In this document: positions 47,009 through 57,179 of the stretch, one piece after another
Layout: every line of letters starts with the position of its first letter
How positions within the stretch are numbered: the stretch's first letter is position 1
Source: Cryptomeria japonica
Taxonomy: Eukaryota > Streptophyta > Pinopsida > Cupressales > Cupressaceae
NCBI RefSeq assembly: GCF_030272615.1
Contig: NC_081410.1
Span: 189,121,619-189,185,618 of the forward strand
Direction: 5' to 3'
DNA length: 64,000 nucleotides
Position numbers and translations under genes: made by a program
Notes under the pieces: model-generated
What the model was told of the DNA's origin: nothing
What the model saw: the letters and a program-made list of their open reading frames with translations, nothing else
The model's database searches: none

Positions 47009-47183
47009 ATTTATGTTTATGTTGGACTTGGGGCCAATTTCTTGCTAGCCTCTTGCTGTCCTTTCCTCCGTTGCTGGTCTTTTTGCTAGTTTTTTGCAGC
47101 CGTTGTGTTTTGTTTCTTTCTTGAATATCTTTCATATGTAATTGGGTTTCAGGTCCCTTAAAACCTATTTTTAATTAATCAAA
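47009..47183 (+). other. LINE-2 3' UTR
   Basis: Pyrimidine-rich (TTGCTGTCCTTTCCTCC..., TTTTGTTTCTTTCTTG), ending TTTTTAATTAATCAAAAA directly before the target duplication. Confidence 0.75.
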
Positions 47184-47360
47184 AACAACATATCCAAATT
47201 TTATGAATAGATGTACAATATAGAAGATATGCAGAGCAAATCTCTCAGCACAACTACACAAGAAACATAATATCAACTATACTAACTAGTCACCAATGAA
47301 AACCAAAGTATGTTGACATTAATGGCAACACAACAACTCATTCTACCCAAACTTGCAACA

Positions 47361-47373
47361 ATATCCCCCTTTG
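47361..47373 (-). promoter_or_regulatory. Copia-4 polypurine tract
   Basis: The minus strand reads CAAAGGGGGATAT immediately inside the 3' LTR. Confidence 0.8.
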
Positions 47374-47759
47374 TCACTGATGGAAACACATCAATGACAA
47401 TAACAATATCAACAACTCTCATACCAAATTTTTAATGCTTTGCAATACACTATTCTCTCCCTTTGCCAATTCGCCAATTACTTTGGTACTCACATTTGCT
47501 CTCCCATTTTTCCAATCTTTTTGTTTTCTCCCATCTTCTCATTATCTCTACCTTTTCCATCAAGGAAAAAGGTCCAAACACAAAAAATTGTTATCTCATT
47601 ATGTTCAACTCCTCAAAAACTCATAACTGCACTTAGCTCCCCCTAAGAGGAAGCCCCAATCATTAGTCCAGAATAAAAATATTCATGAAGCTCATTGGAC
47701 TAATGCACCTCTATATGCATTTATTTTAGAAAAGGAGGGGCAATAACCCCCAATTTTTC

Positions 47760-48141
47760 TCAGAGAGATTCAAAATTATCCTTAGCAAGCACTTTAGTAA
47801 AGATATCAACAATGTGTTCTTTTGTAGGTACATATTCGAGCTTCACCTCGTTCTCCAAAACTTTCTCCCTCAAAAAAGCAATACTAGATTGAAATGTATT
47901 TCATCTTGAATGCAATACTAGATTTTTAGAAATATTCATTGCACTATTATTGTCACAAAAGATATAAATTGGTTTATCAAACAATATTCCAATGTCCCTT
48001 AGGGTTTGTTTCATCCATAATATTTGTGTACGGCAAGTTGCAACAGCAATATATTTAGCTTCAATAGTAGATAGAGATAGTGAAAACTGTTTTTGACTTG
48101 ACCAAGAAACCAACCAAGGTCCAAGGAAAAATTCACCCTTA
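47760..48141 (-). pseudogene. Copia-4 RNase H, C-terminal part (broken)
   Basis: The minus-strand frame 47901-48141 has GEFFLGPWLVSWSSQKQ, LSTIEAKYIAVATC, IFCDNNSAMNISKN and LVLHSR. The end (..TKEH..DIFTK..) continues to about 47760 through a break near 47900. The domain is cut at its N-terminal side by the insertion at 48142. 47374-47759 is non-coding. Confidence 0.85.
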
Positions 48142-48934
48142 TGCAGGAGCACTGGAGTAGTCCAAACTGGCATTTGGATTTGATCCCAGTGAGGCATTGA
48201 TTCTGGTATTGGCCTGATATTAGTATATTCTTACCAGTTGGTTTTGCAGTGTATGGAGCGAAGATAAAACGGGTTGCGGGTGGTTTACATAACTTGCGGA
48301 TCATTGAGCGATGTTGTTTTGGGCCTTGTTCGATATTTTCGGAGGACCGCGTGAAGTTTTATCCATTTGAAGATGTTCTTGATGATTTGGGCCGACATCT
48401 TATCATTTACATATTTCATCATGAACCGATTGGTCTTTGGCTGTCTTGATCGAGTTGTTATTACTTGCGGATGGTATAAAGGGAAAGTTTAGATATTCAT
48501 TTTGCAGGACAGAGATCCGAGGAAGAAGAGATCAAGCGAAGATGAAGTTTCTAAAGAGATTCTGGATCGAGGGGATTGAAGTCTAGATGGACTGAGGTCC
48601 AGATCAGTGCAGAATAGTGCAGACTATTACCAAAGGCTTATTTGTCGAGCTCAAGATTTGTGGATCTTAGTTTTGAGTTGTAAGGATTGTTTTGTAATCC
48701 TGGGTTGCGGTCCAGTGTGTGTAGTCGTTGAAGGTTTATGTAATTCTTTAAATGGTTGTAATGATGGATTTATCTGTTACCGATTATATCTGGTGTTGCT
48801 TCTACCAGTTAGGCCTTCTTACCAGTTATATCTTGTTATCTTTTACCAGTTGTTGGTATCTTGCATGGTGTTTTGTGTTATAGGTTGCAAGGCAGGGATG
48901 TCCTTCATTGGATCTCCCTACCTTGACTGTGTCA
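48142..48934. mobile_element. 0.8-kb unidentified insertion in copia-4 RNase H
   Basis: The copia protein reads ...DDRKSTSG on one side (right, minus strand) and GEFFLG on the other, so about 793 bp of foreign DNA separate adjacent codons. The insert is TG...CA on the plus strand (TGCAGGAGCACTGG...CTGTGTCA), which suits a solo LTR. It is rich in TACCAGTT and CCGATTGG-type words seen in copia LTRs. I found no target duplication; the junctions read CACCC and CATCC. The 130-codon frame at 48607 looks like chance. Confidence 0.55.
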
Positions 48935-49159
48935 CATCCCCACTTGTACTTTTTCTATCATCCAACAACCAACTCAATTTACATTGGTATAAGAAATAAG
49001 AGTAAAGTAATATATTTTGGGATACCACGGTCCTTAGTCTTTTGTTCCTTTTAAGTATCTAATTTTTTTTTCATAGCAGCAACATGTGTTTCTTCGAGAT
49101 CTTTCTAGAATCTAGCTACAAGACAAACAACATGCATGATATTCGTTCTAGTAGTAGTT
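48935..49159 (-). pseudogene. Copia-4 RT/RNase H junction fragment
   Basis: Minus-strand frames give TRTNIMHVVCLVARF, then KDLEETHVAAMKKKIRYLKGT, then WLLDDRKSTSG, the standard copia sequence between RT and RNase H. A T-run near 49060 and stops break it. It is cut on the right by copia-3. Confidence 0.8.
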
Positions 49160-50535
49160 ACTATAATGATATGGTCAACTACTAAGAGGGGGGGTGAATC
49201 AGTAGATAGAAAATATGCTAAAATTAACTTGTTTAGTTACTGTATACAAAACTGCAATTGCACTGTCAAACTTTATCGGTTGATCAAAACATCAATGATA
49301 CAATGCAATAGATCTAATACTCAAATACCATTTAACCAAAACATTAAACCACTTCACAAATATCAGTAATAGCTCAATTCAGATCTTTTCCGGTTATCTA
49401 AATATACCTAAGTAGATTTACCAATCATCATATCAACCATATCAAAAACCACCTCCACAAAATCATTCACCACTTGACACGAAGATTTTTCACGTGGAAA
49501 CCCAAATGGGAAAAACCATGGTGGGGATGAATACCCACAAGTATTTTGAACTCTTCTGAAGTTTGCCCTGTTAGGAGCCAAGCCTTGTTATAATGTTTTA
49601 CAATAATGTCTTGTTAAGAATAGATCCGGTTAAGGACCACCTAGTTAAGGGATTGACTATAATACCCTATTAAAGGTAATACCCTGTTAAAGGTAATACC
49701 CTGTTAAAGGTAACCTTGAAGTAGGATTTCAAATCCAAGCTAATGGATCACCTTGTTAGAGGATTTCAATAACACCAAGCCTGTTAAAGCTTACCCGGTT
49801 AGGGGATTTAACTGTTGTAATGGTTAGAGAACAATAGGTTCTTTGCTGATCTGGAAATAACACTATCTTGCTTAATCAAATCCTTTTTTGCTCCTATCTG
49901 CCTTCACAACATTCTGCAGACACACCTTCTAGTTCGGTAACAATCACACTTAATCAAACTTTCCAACACAAATTACAAAACAACTCATTGACCTTATAAG
50001 CAAATACAATAGGTCGGTAACACAACACAAACCAACAAATATCATAGAGATTACAAACATATCGGTTCAATCTTGACCATAAGATTACATAGCAATCAAC
50101 TACACACTATTCAAGATAACTTCAACCACTCCTGGATCACCGCACATTGGATTTTATAGCTCATCACACATTTTCCACTTCATTCTATGCATTTGATATT
50201 TCCCAAGATAAACAGTTATCTTTGCGTGCCAAACCCACTTTGAAACTCATCACGTGCAACATGCATACGTGGCATCTTCATCTCTAATCACCATTCGATC
50301 ATAGATCATCACAACCAATTCACCAAGCTCCATCGGTTAGGGTTCTACTTCTCAATGAATTAGGGTTACCGGTTGAGCTTTGCCTCAATAATAATATTGG
50401 TTCCCTTCACTGTTTTACCAATATCGGTTGCTTTACTACATCATTACTAGTTGCAATACATCTTCAATACTGGTTGCAATTTACATCAATGACAACACTA
50501 TACTTCATCAATTCAATCTTCATGCAATACCAACA
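49160..50535 (-). repeat. Copia-3 3' LTR (outer tip lost)
   Basis: Matches 58913-60265. Carries three copies of AATACCCTGTTAAAGGT at 49667-49717 against two in the right LTR, and TGGAAACCC-n4-GGGAAAAACC at about 49495. Confidence 0.92.
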
Positions 50536-50879
50536 TTCTCCCTCATTGGCATTGATGGAAATACAAATATCAATACCCTTTGATTGTGATGATTGAGAGT
50601 AAAGCACATACATAGGTATAGGAATCTTGGTTTACATTTTTCCCATATACTCTCATTCAACTATATCTTCATATCTTCAGCTGGTAACTGGCTATCAATC
50701 ATATACAATTATTCTCCCCCTTTGACAACAATGCGAAAGTGAAGGTAAAACCACTCTGGTTCTCATCCATTCTTCACCGATCTGCAACTAGTTTCTCCCC
50801 TTGTGGAGTAGATCCACTCTACACCAATCCTTCTTCAATATTTTCAATAGGCTCTGGAACTGATGTCTTCCACATCTTC
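50536..50879 (-). other. Copia-3 3' untranslated segment
   Basis: The minus strand reads GCCAATGAGGGAGAA beside the LTR, a weak polypurine tract. A second purine run (GTCAAAGGGGGAGAA on the minus strand) lies near 50712-50726. No coding. Confidence 0.65.
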
Positions 50880-52455
50880 TTAATTGACTTCATGTAGGGG
50901 TACGACCCCTAACTTACCTCTAAGATATACAAATATAGCCTTAGGTAAAGGTTTAGTAAATATATATGCTAGTTGTTCTTTAGTAGATACATGATCCAGT
51001 GACATGTCTTTACTTTGCACTTTCTCTCTCAGGAAATGATACTTTAGCTCAATATGCTTAGTTCTAGCATGCAACACCGGGTTCTTTGAAATGTTTATAG
51101 CACTTGTGTTATCACATAAAATTCTCACCGGTTCTGATATCTTCAACTTGAAACCTTCCAAAATGTGTTTCATCCAAATTGCTTGGGTATAATTCATGTA
51201 AGTTGCAACATATTCAGCTTTTGCAGTTGATTGAGACATACAACTTTGTTTCTTGTTGCTCCAAGACACTAGTCTGCCTCCAAGAAAAAATGCTCCTCCA
51301 GTTGTACTCTTCATGTCATCAACATTGTCTACCCAATCTGCATCTGTGTAGACTTTTAAATCAAAGTCTTCTGCATATAGATACCATAATCCATAATCAG
51401 TTGTGCCTTTGAAATACCTGGAAATGCTTTTGGTTGCTACCATGTTTGTCTCCTTCAAATTTTTTTGAAATCTGGCAACCAATCCTACTACATGAGCAAT
51501 GTTCAATCTACTGTCGACAATATAATGTAGTTTATCTATCATGGATTTGTACTCCTTTTCATCAACTATTGCAGAATCATCCTCCTTTGACAATTTACAA
51601 CCTGTAACCATTGTTGTTCCAACTGGTTTACAATCTCCCATTCCAAAATTTCTTAACACTTCCTTCACATACTTGGATTGTATAATGAAAAAACCTTCCT
51701 TCATTTGTTGGATTTGCAGTCCTATGAAATTTTTTATCTCACCTACCAGTGACATCTCAAACTCATTCTTTATTTCATTCATGACCTCCAAAAATCATAT
51801 CATCCATAAATACTTCGCATACCAGTATCTTATCTCCTTTTGTCTTGAGATATATGTTACTGTCTCCACTGGTTCTTTGAAAGCCTATCTTCACCAAGTG
51901 AGAGCGCAATCTTTCATACCATTCTCTAGGTGCTTACTTCAGTCCATATAATTCCTTATGTTTTTTGTACACTATATCCTTTTCTACAGTTAAAGCATAA
52001 CCACCTGGTTGTTCTGTGTAGACTTCCTCTTCCAATATTCCAGTTAGGAATGTTGACTTAACATCCATCTGATACACTTTTAATCCTCTGTATGCTGCAA
52101 ATGCAAGTAGAGTCCTTACTCCTTCCAATCTTGCTATTGGTGCAAATGTCTCACTATAGTCTTCACCATCTTCTTGTGCATATCCTTTGCATACGAGTCT
52201 GGTTTTATTTCTGACCACTACTCTATCTTCATTCAGTTTATTTCTGAATACCCATTTTGTACCTATTGCATTCTTGTTCTCCGGTATGGGTACCAATGAC
52301 CAAGTATTGTTCTTCTCTATTTGGTCAAGTTCTTCCTCCATTGCCTTGATCCAGTGTTCATCTTCAAAGGCTTCTCTTGTTGTTCTAGGCTCAATGGTGG
52401 AAATCATACAAGAGTTTTCTCTTATTCCTCTTCTAGTTAACACACCTGCATTCAT
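50880..52455 (-). pseudogene. Copia-3 reverse transcriptase and RNase H (broken)
   Basis: The first frame (51934-52455) has [53 protein letters not shown] and KELYGLK. A stop at about 51932 interrupts LKQAPREWYERL. FMDDMIFGG lies near 51790-51815, with Met in the YVDD position. The next frame (50880-51791, 303 codons, open) has FEMSLVGEIKNFIGLQI, LDSTADW-type residues, SQSTAKAEYVATYM, LCDNTSAINISKNPVLHART and STKEQLAYIFTKPLP. Catalytic Asp residues of RT remain, but the frame is broken in two. Confidence 0.92.
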
Positions 52456-52599
52456 GTCTCCAATAATTTGATCGAGGATATGATTGAGTCTAACATACCT
52501 TCAAATAACATGATCTTAGACTTCATGTTCTTCTTCTTCTTCACTTTCTTTATCTTCTGATGGACCTCCCTGTTCCGGTTGAACTGGGGCTTCTCTGTT

Positions 52600-53324
52600 C
52601 TATTCTCCAACTTCTGGCTTTACCAGTTTCGGTTCCAAAAATAGTGTGTAAGGTTCTTCTTCTTCCTTCTCCTTACTAGTTTCTTTTGATTTCTTAGGAA
52701 ATTCATCAACTCGGACATTTACACTTCCAATGATCTTCTTAGTCTGGTTTTTGTAACACTTGTAATCTTTTCTCTTAGTGGAGTAACGAAGAAATATGCC
52801 TTCATCACTCTTAGCATCAAACTTACCAATACAATCACCTATTTTGATAAAACATCTACTACCAAATATTTTAAAGTAACTGACATTAGGTGATCTACCA
52901 TACCAGTACTCATAGGGTGTTTTATCCTTACCTCCTTTAACCAATATCCGATTCATTGTATAAACAATTGTGCTGACAGCCTCTCTCCAAAATGTCTTAG
53001 CTACACCTCCTTGAATTAGCATAGTCCTAGTAGCTTCAACACCTGACCATTATTCCTTTCTACAATACCATTTTGTTGTGTTGTCCTTGGTGTAGAAATT
53101 TTCCTCTTAATTCAATTATCTTCACAGTATCTAGTGAATTCCTCTAAAGTAAATTCACCACCTTGATCAGTTCTTAAGCACTTTATCTCTTACCACTTTC
53201 ATTTTCAACCAAGGCTCTGAATGCTTTAAACTTCCTAAATGCTTTTGTCTTGTCTTTCAATAATGTGACCCACATCATCTTTGAGCAGTCATCGGTAAAA
53301 ATCATGAAGTATCGATCACCTTGA
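52600..53324 (-). pseudogene. Copia-3 integrase, C-terminal part (split by solo LTR)
   Basis: The open frame 52600-53022 has FWREAVSTIVYTMNRI, KTPYEYWYGRSPNVSYFKIF and the KKSKETSKEKEEEE linker. Upstream to 53324 the core (second Asp, GGEFT, E) is readable through frame breaks. At 53324 the protein stops inside RYFMIF at the solo LTR and resumes at 57180. Confidence 0.88.
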
Positions 53325-55812
53325 TGTGAGGCCTCACCTCGACTCAGTCTGACATTCAGTGGATTTTATATTTTAGACTATTATGGATACTTTATTTTGA
53401 TGCATTTTGAGACTTAGAACTTATATGATTTCAGGATTTGGATAACATTTCTATGATTTGATGATTTACTTACATGCTTTATGAGATAGAACACTACATG
53501 ATTATTAGATAGAATGATATTGCAATGATGGATGTCGTTATTGAATTTGCAGGACTTTACTCTGAATATAGAACTATGATGTATGTTTAGTTTATGTGAA
53601 TTGGGATGAAAATTGCTTATGTGAAATTGTTTGATAAAAGATGTATTCAATCTGTGCAGATGAAAATTGTATGCAAGTAATGATGTGTATTGTTATATTA
53701 TTGAATTATATTATATATGGATATTTGGAAGTACTAATGTGTAAATTGAGATGCGCAGGAAATTTACCATGTGACCATGGAAAATTACGGAGAATCAAAC
53801 CTAGACTTATGTATGTTCGTAAGCCAAGGTTTGTCTATTTGGAGAGACAACACCCCGTTTGTGTTGTATTTTATTCGTATCAGTATATGCTGCATGAGTG
53901 TTAAGTGTTAATTAAATTTAATGTGTAAAAACCTCAAGAGACAATTTCATGTTTTATTTTTGTAAAAGTGTTTTATTTGTGTCACTTGACACGTGTGTAT
54001 TTAATTTAAATGTTTTATTTTGTCTCTTGGTGGGAAAGTGTTTAATTTTAGTTTTCTTAAATAAATTAATGTGTTGTCATAAATACTTTTGGAATATAAT
54101 ATTTGGAGTGGTCAACTTATGTTTGACCCGAAAATAAACTTCAGAGGAGTTTAAAATGAGTTAAATGAACACCTAGGGGTAGTTTAATAGGGTTTCCTAA
54201 AGCCCATAAGGTATACCTAGGGGTTAGGGGTAATTTTAGGCAAGTTTCTACTTTATAATGATCTTTTTAACGCTTTAAAAATTGGCTTTTTTGAGTTGAG
54301 CGAAAATTGAAAATTGAAGTTAAATCAAATCAAGATTTTTCCTTTTGGAAGGGGAGTCTTTTTGCATTTTTGCTTTCTTTCTTCTTTTTGTTTTTTTTTT
54401 TAGAATCCTGTGAGAACTCAGAGAGTGAGCTTCTTAAGGAAGATTTTTGGGAATAGCAGGGTAATCACCCACTCTCCATTTTTGGAGACAGAAGAAAATT
54501 TGGAAAGAAAATAATGTTATGGAATAGAGAAATTGAATAAGGGTAGAAGGAAAAAGATTTGTGGATTGGGCAGCTCTTCATCAAATACCATAATAACCTT
54601 TGGGCAGATTAAGGTTGGTTTCAATTTTTACTTTTAATGTCTTCTTCTTGTTTATGTCTGGAAGTTTGTTGGTGTAAGAAATCTGTATTCTTGAAAGTTT
54701 ATGTTTGAAAATCTCTTGGTATTTTTACTTTATGATATGTTGTGTTTTGGGAGTTTTCTCAAGATCTCTTACTCTTGGGAGAGAAGAGGATCTTGAGGGT
54801 GGTAGCAGTGACAGCCCTCAAGTGAGAGACTCTCTTTTGAGAGCGATCACAAGGGATCTATGTGTGACCCTTGCTGCATGGCCTGTTTGTGCAATGGGGG
54901 TCATAAGGAGGGATATAAGGCTAGAATGCCTTTGGGCGGCATAAGGAATAAGGGGTTGAGAATTCTTGATATTTTTATTGTGCCATGAGGTGGCTTCTTG
55001 TTTATTTCATTCTTGCAGTTCTCCTCAGGGTATTGGTCCACTACCACCCTTTGAAAATGTTCATCACCAAAGTGTGGTGCTATGAAAGCCAAGTTGGGAA
55101 TGTGTCTGGAAAATTTGTATGCATTGCTTTCTATGTGTTTGCCTGTTTGTTACCCGTCTAGGAATTGGTTCTCCGAGCTCGGGGGTGGCTACCAGTTAGC
55201 CTAGGCTGGGAGGTGAGCACTCCGTGGTCATATTTGTGTTTTCTATTATGCAGGAAATTCAGAGGAAAGAGAATAGGAACCATGAAAAAGACACTGAAGA
55301 TTATTATTGAAGATTCTTAAATTCAGTTGCAGATGTTTGTTTAAAATTGTTATAGAAATATGCCTCATTCATAGAAAAGAGAAGCAAGTTGTAATTTGTG
55401 AAAGTAGACTTGAAGTTTTATTGTTGTGACTATTCAGAGAAACATCCTGAAAATTTGGTAGAATATCTTAGAGATGTAAATAAAATAAAAAAAAAAAGCT
55501 TGTTATTTCTACTTCTGGTTTTTAGAAAAAGAAAAGTTAATTTGTGTTGCATGCAAAAGCTTCTTTGAATTATAAAAAAAAAAGAAAGAGAATTATTTTC
55601 ATTTAGATTTTATCTATATTTCACTTGTGGCAAATAGAAGTTTATTGATGTTGAAAGATTTTAAGTATTTTAAATGAAAAAAGTAGTTTTATGTAAATAT
55701 TTGATTAGAGGAGAAAAATCAATGAAAAATTCCTTTTATTCTAGAAAAGTATATTGTATCTTTTTAAAAGTATTTTAAATTGTATTTCAGTTAGCATTGA
55801 TTTAAAAAAAGC

Positions 55813-55817
<5 letters not shown>

Positions 55818-55874
<57 letters not shown>
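55818..55874. repeat. (AT)n microsatellite
   Basis: Uninterrupted TA repeat of about 57 bp. Further shorter AT repeats lie at 56024-56046 and 56066-56088. Confidence 0.95.
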
Positions 55875-55876
<2 letters not shown>

Positions 55877-56178
55877 CTGATTAAACTTAATGTTTTTTTT
55901 CCCTTTATTATAATAGTTTTAAAAAAAAATTCGCATGTAAACCTCTTTTTTTTTTTAAAAAAAATATATAATTCATATTGAAATATTCTCACCATTTGTA
56001 ACTGTGGATATAAATTTATTTAAATATAAATATATATATATATATAAAAATTTATTTAAATATAAATATATATATATATATATATAAATTTATTTAAATA
56101 TAAATTATTTTTATATATTATATATATATTTTTTAAAAAAATAAATTAAAAAAAAATGTATTTGGGTCCTCGCGGACT

Positions 56179-56383
56179 CCACTGTGTGTACGCACAGTGG
56201 AGGGCCGTGCGGCGCCCATTGTGTGCACACACAGTGGAGGGTCGTGCGGCGCCCACTGTGTGCACACACAGTGGAGCCGCTTTCGACCGCCACTGTGTGG
56301 CCACACAGTGGGGAGCCGCTAGCGGCGCCCACTGTGTGGGCACACAGTGGTGCCGCGGCGCCCACTGTGAGCTCACACAGTGG
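56179..56383. repeat. Array of six 22-bp palindromes, ~37-bp period, GC-rich
   Basis: Palindromes at 56179-56200, 56216-56237, 56253-56274, 56290-56311, 56329-56350 and 56362-56383. Each has arms CCACTGTG and CACAGTGG around six variable bases (TGTACG, TGCACA, TGCACA, TGGCCA, TGGGCA, AGCTCA); only unit 2 has an arm change (CCATTGTG). Starts are spaced 37, 37, 37, 39 and 33 bp. The linkers are GC-rich (GGGCCGTGCGGCGC, GCCGCTAGCGGCGC). The array stands out sharply from the AT-rich LTR around it. Long frames on both strands here are repeat artefacts. Confidence 0.95.
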
Positions 56384-56752
56384 CGCGCGGCCAAGCCCAC
56401 CTCCCTTCCTCCGTAACCTGCAATAAAGAAATTCATGGCTGCCTTTGGGGTCTTCGGCCCAGTTTGGACTGTTAAAAAAATATGGGATAAACCCTAGCCT
56501 GGGTGGGGCTAGGGTAGATTGGATTTAAAAATAATAAGTTAATTAGATTAGATATTATATATGTGAGTAAATAGAACCCTAATTAAGGTTGAAAAAAAAA
56601 AAAATAGGGAAAAGTATTTAGGAAGTTAAAATGGCTTTTGAATTTAGAATTAAAATATTTAATATTTATGTAAAATATATATATGTATATATATGAATTT
56701 TGATCATAATTTTGGATAAGTATTTAATTATAAATATATATATATGTATATG

Positions 56753-56755
<3 letters not shown>

Positions 56756-56836
<81 letters not shown>
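56756..56836. repeat. (AT)n microsatellite
   Basis: About 80 bp of uninterrupted TA repeat inside the solo LTR. Confidence 0.95.
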
Positions 56837-56838
<2 letters not shown>

Positions 56839-57179
56839 TCTAGTTATAATTTGGAATAATTAATAGAGAGAAATTTATAAATGGTTGATTAGACTGTATA
56901 GTCATATTGGAGAATAAATTAATTTTTCTCTCCTATATCCTTTAGCTTGATAAATTTAATAAACCTAAAGACTAGGTAACTCTTGGAGATAGAATTAAAC
57001 CAGTAGGTTTTCCGCAATTAAAATTAAACAATTTATCGATGCTTAGTTCACTTTAGAATTAGCTCGAATTTAATAATGGAAATTTCATTAACGCTTGTCG
57101 CGAGAGTGAACTTGTAAATTAATTTAGTATGTTTTAAAAAAAAATTGTTCCGTTTTTGCCCTAAATTTTGGGCATGACA

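Larger units (their letters stand above)
44175..47183 (+). mobile_element. LINE-2: 5'-truncated LINE with an extra 3' reading frame
   Basis: Bounded by a target duplication AACAACATATCCAA(A)TTT at 44158-44174 and 47184-47201, differing by one A. This is the length and form left by target-primed reverse transcription. The body starts inside the zf-RVT region of ORF2, continues through a complete RNase H, then a further long frame, then a 175-bp 3' UTR ending ATTAATCAAAAA. It is inserted in the copia-4 3' LTR. Confidence 0.88.
43040..47360 (-). repeat. Copia-4 3' LTR, interrupted by LINE-2
   Basis: The right end ACTTGCAACA (47351-47360) adjoins the tract ATATCCCCCTTTG. Near the left end is AAGAGGGGTGGGG (about 43079-43091), where copia LTRs here carry their C/G tract. 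TGGAAAACCC-n6-GGGGAAAAACC lies at about 43240. Outside LINE-2 it resembles 29312-32094. The start between 43037 and 43063 could not be fixed. Confidence 0.75.
53325..57179 (+). mobile_element. 3.86-kb solo LTR, gypsy-like, nested in copia-3 integrase
   Basis: Starts TGTGAGGCCTCACC and ends GGGCATGACA. Flanked by CTTGA at 53320-53324 and 57180-57184. Removing the insert and one CTTGA gives an unbroken integrase frame (LCGPMKTRSIQ then GDRYFMIF), which fixes both ends to the base. No gag or pol inside. Contains AT microsatellites, a GC-rich palindromic array (56179-56383) and AATAAA at 56422. Its CTCGGGGGTGGCTACCAG block (about 55178) resembles 1-911. Size and layout suggest a large-LTR Ty3/gypsy lineage (inference). 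Confidence 0.85.

Noticed and set aside
48607-48999. 130-codon frame with hydrophobic stretches
   Set aside because: Runs across the boundary of the 0.8-kb insert into copia-4 sequence read on the wrong strand; no conserved motif.
55741-55995. Frames with long IYIYIY runs (also 61741-62033)
   Set aside because: Translation of AT microsatellites.
56179-56383. CRISPR-like array (repeats with spacers)
   Set aside because: Eukaryotic LTR context, palindromic units with near-identical linkers rather than unique spacers, no cas genes.
56156-56436. Overlapping open frames of 80-96 codons on both strands, Cys/His/Thr-rich
   Set aside because: They are translations of the palindromic array; both strands stay open because of the repeat sequence, and no domain is visible.
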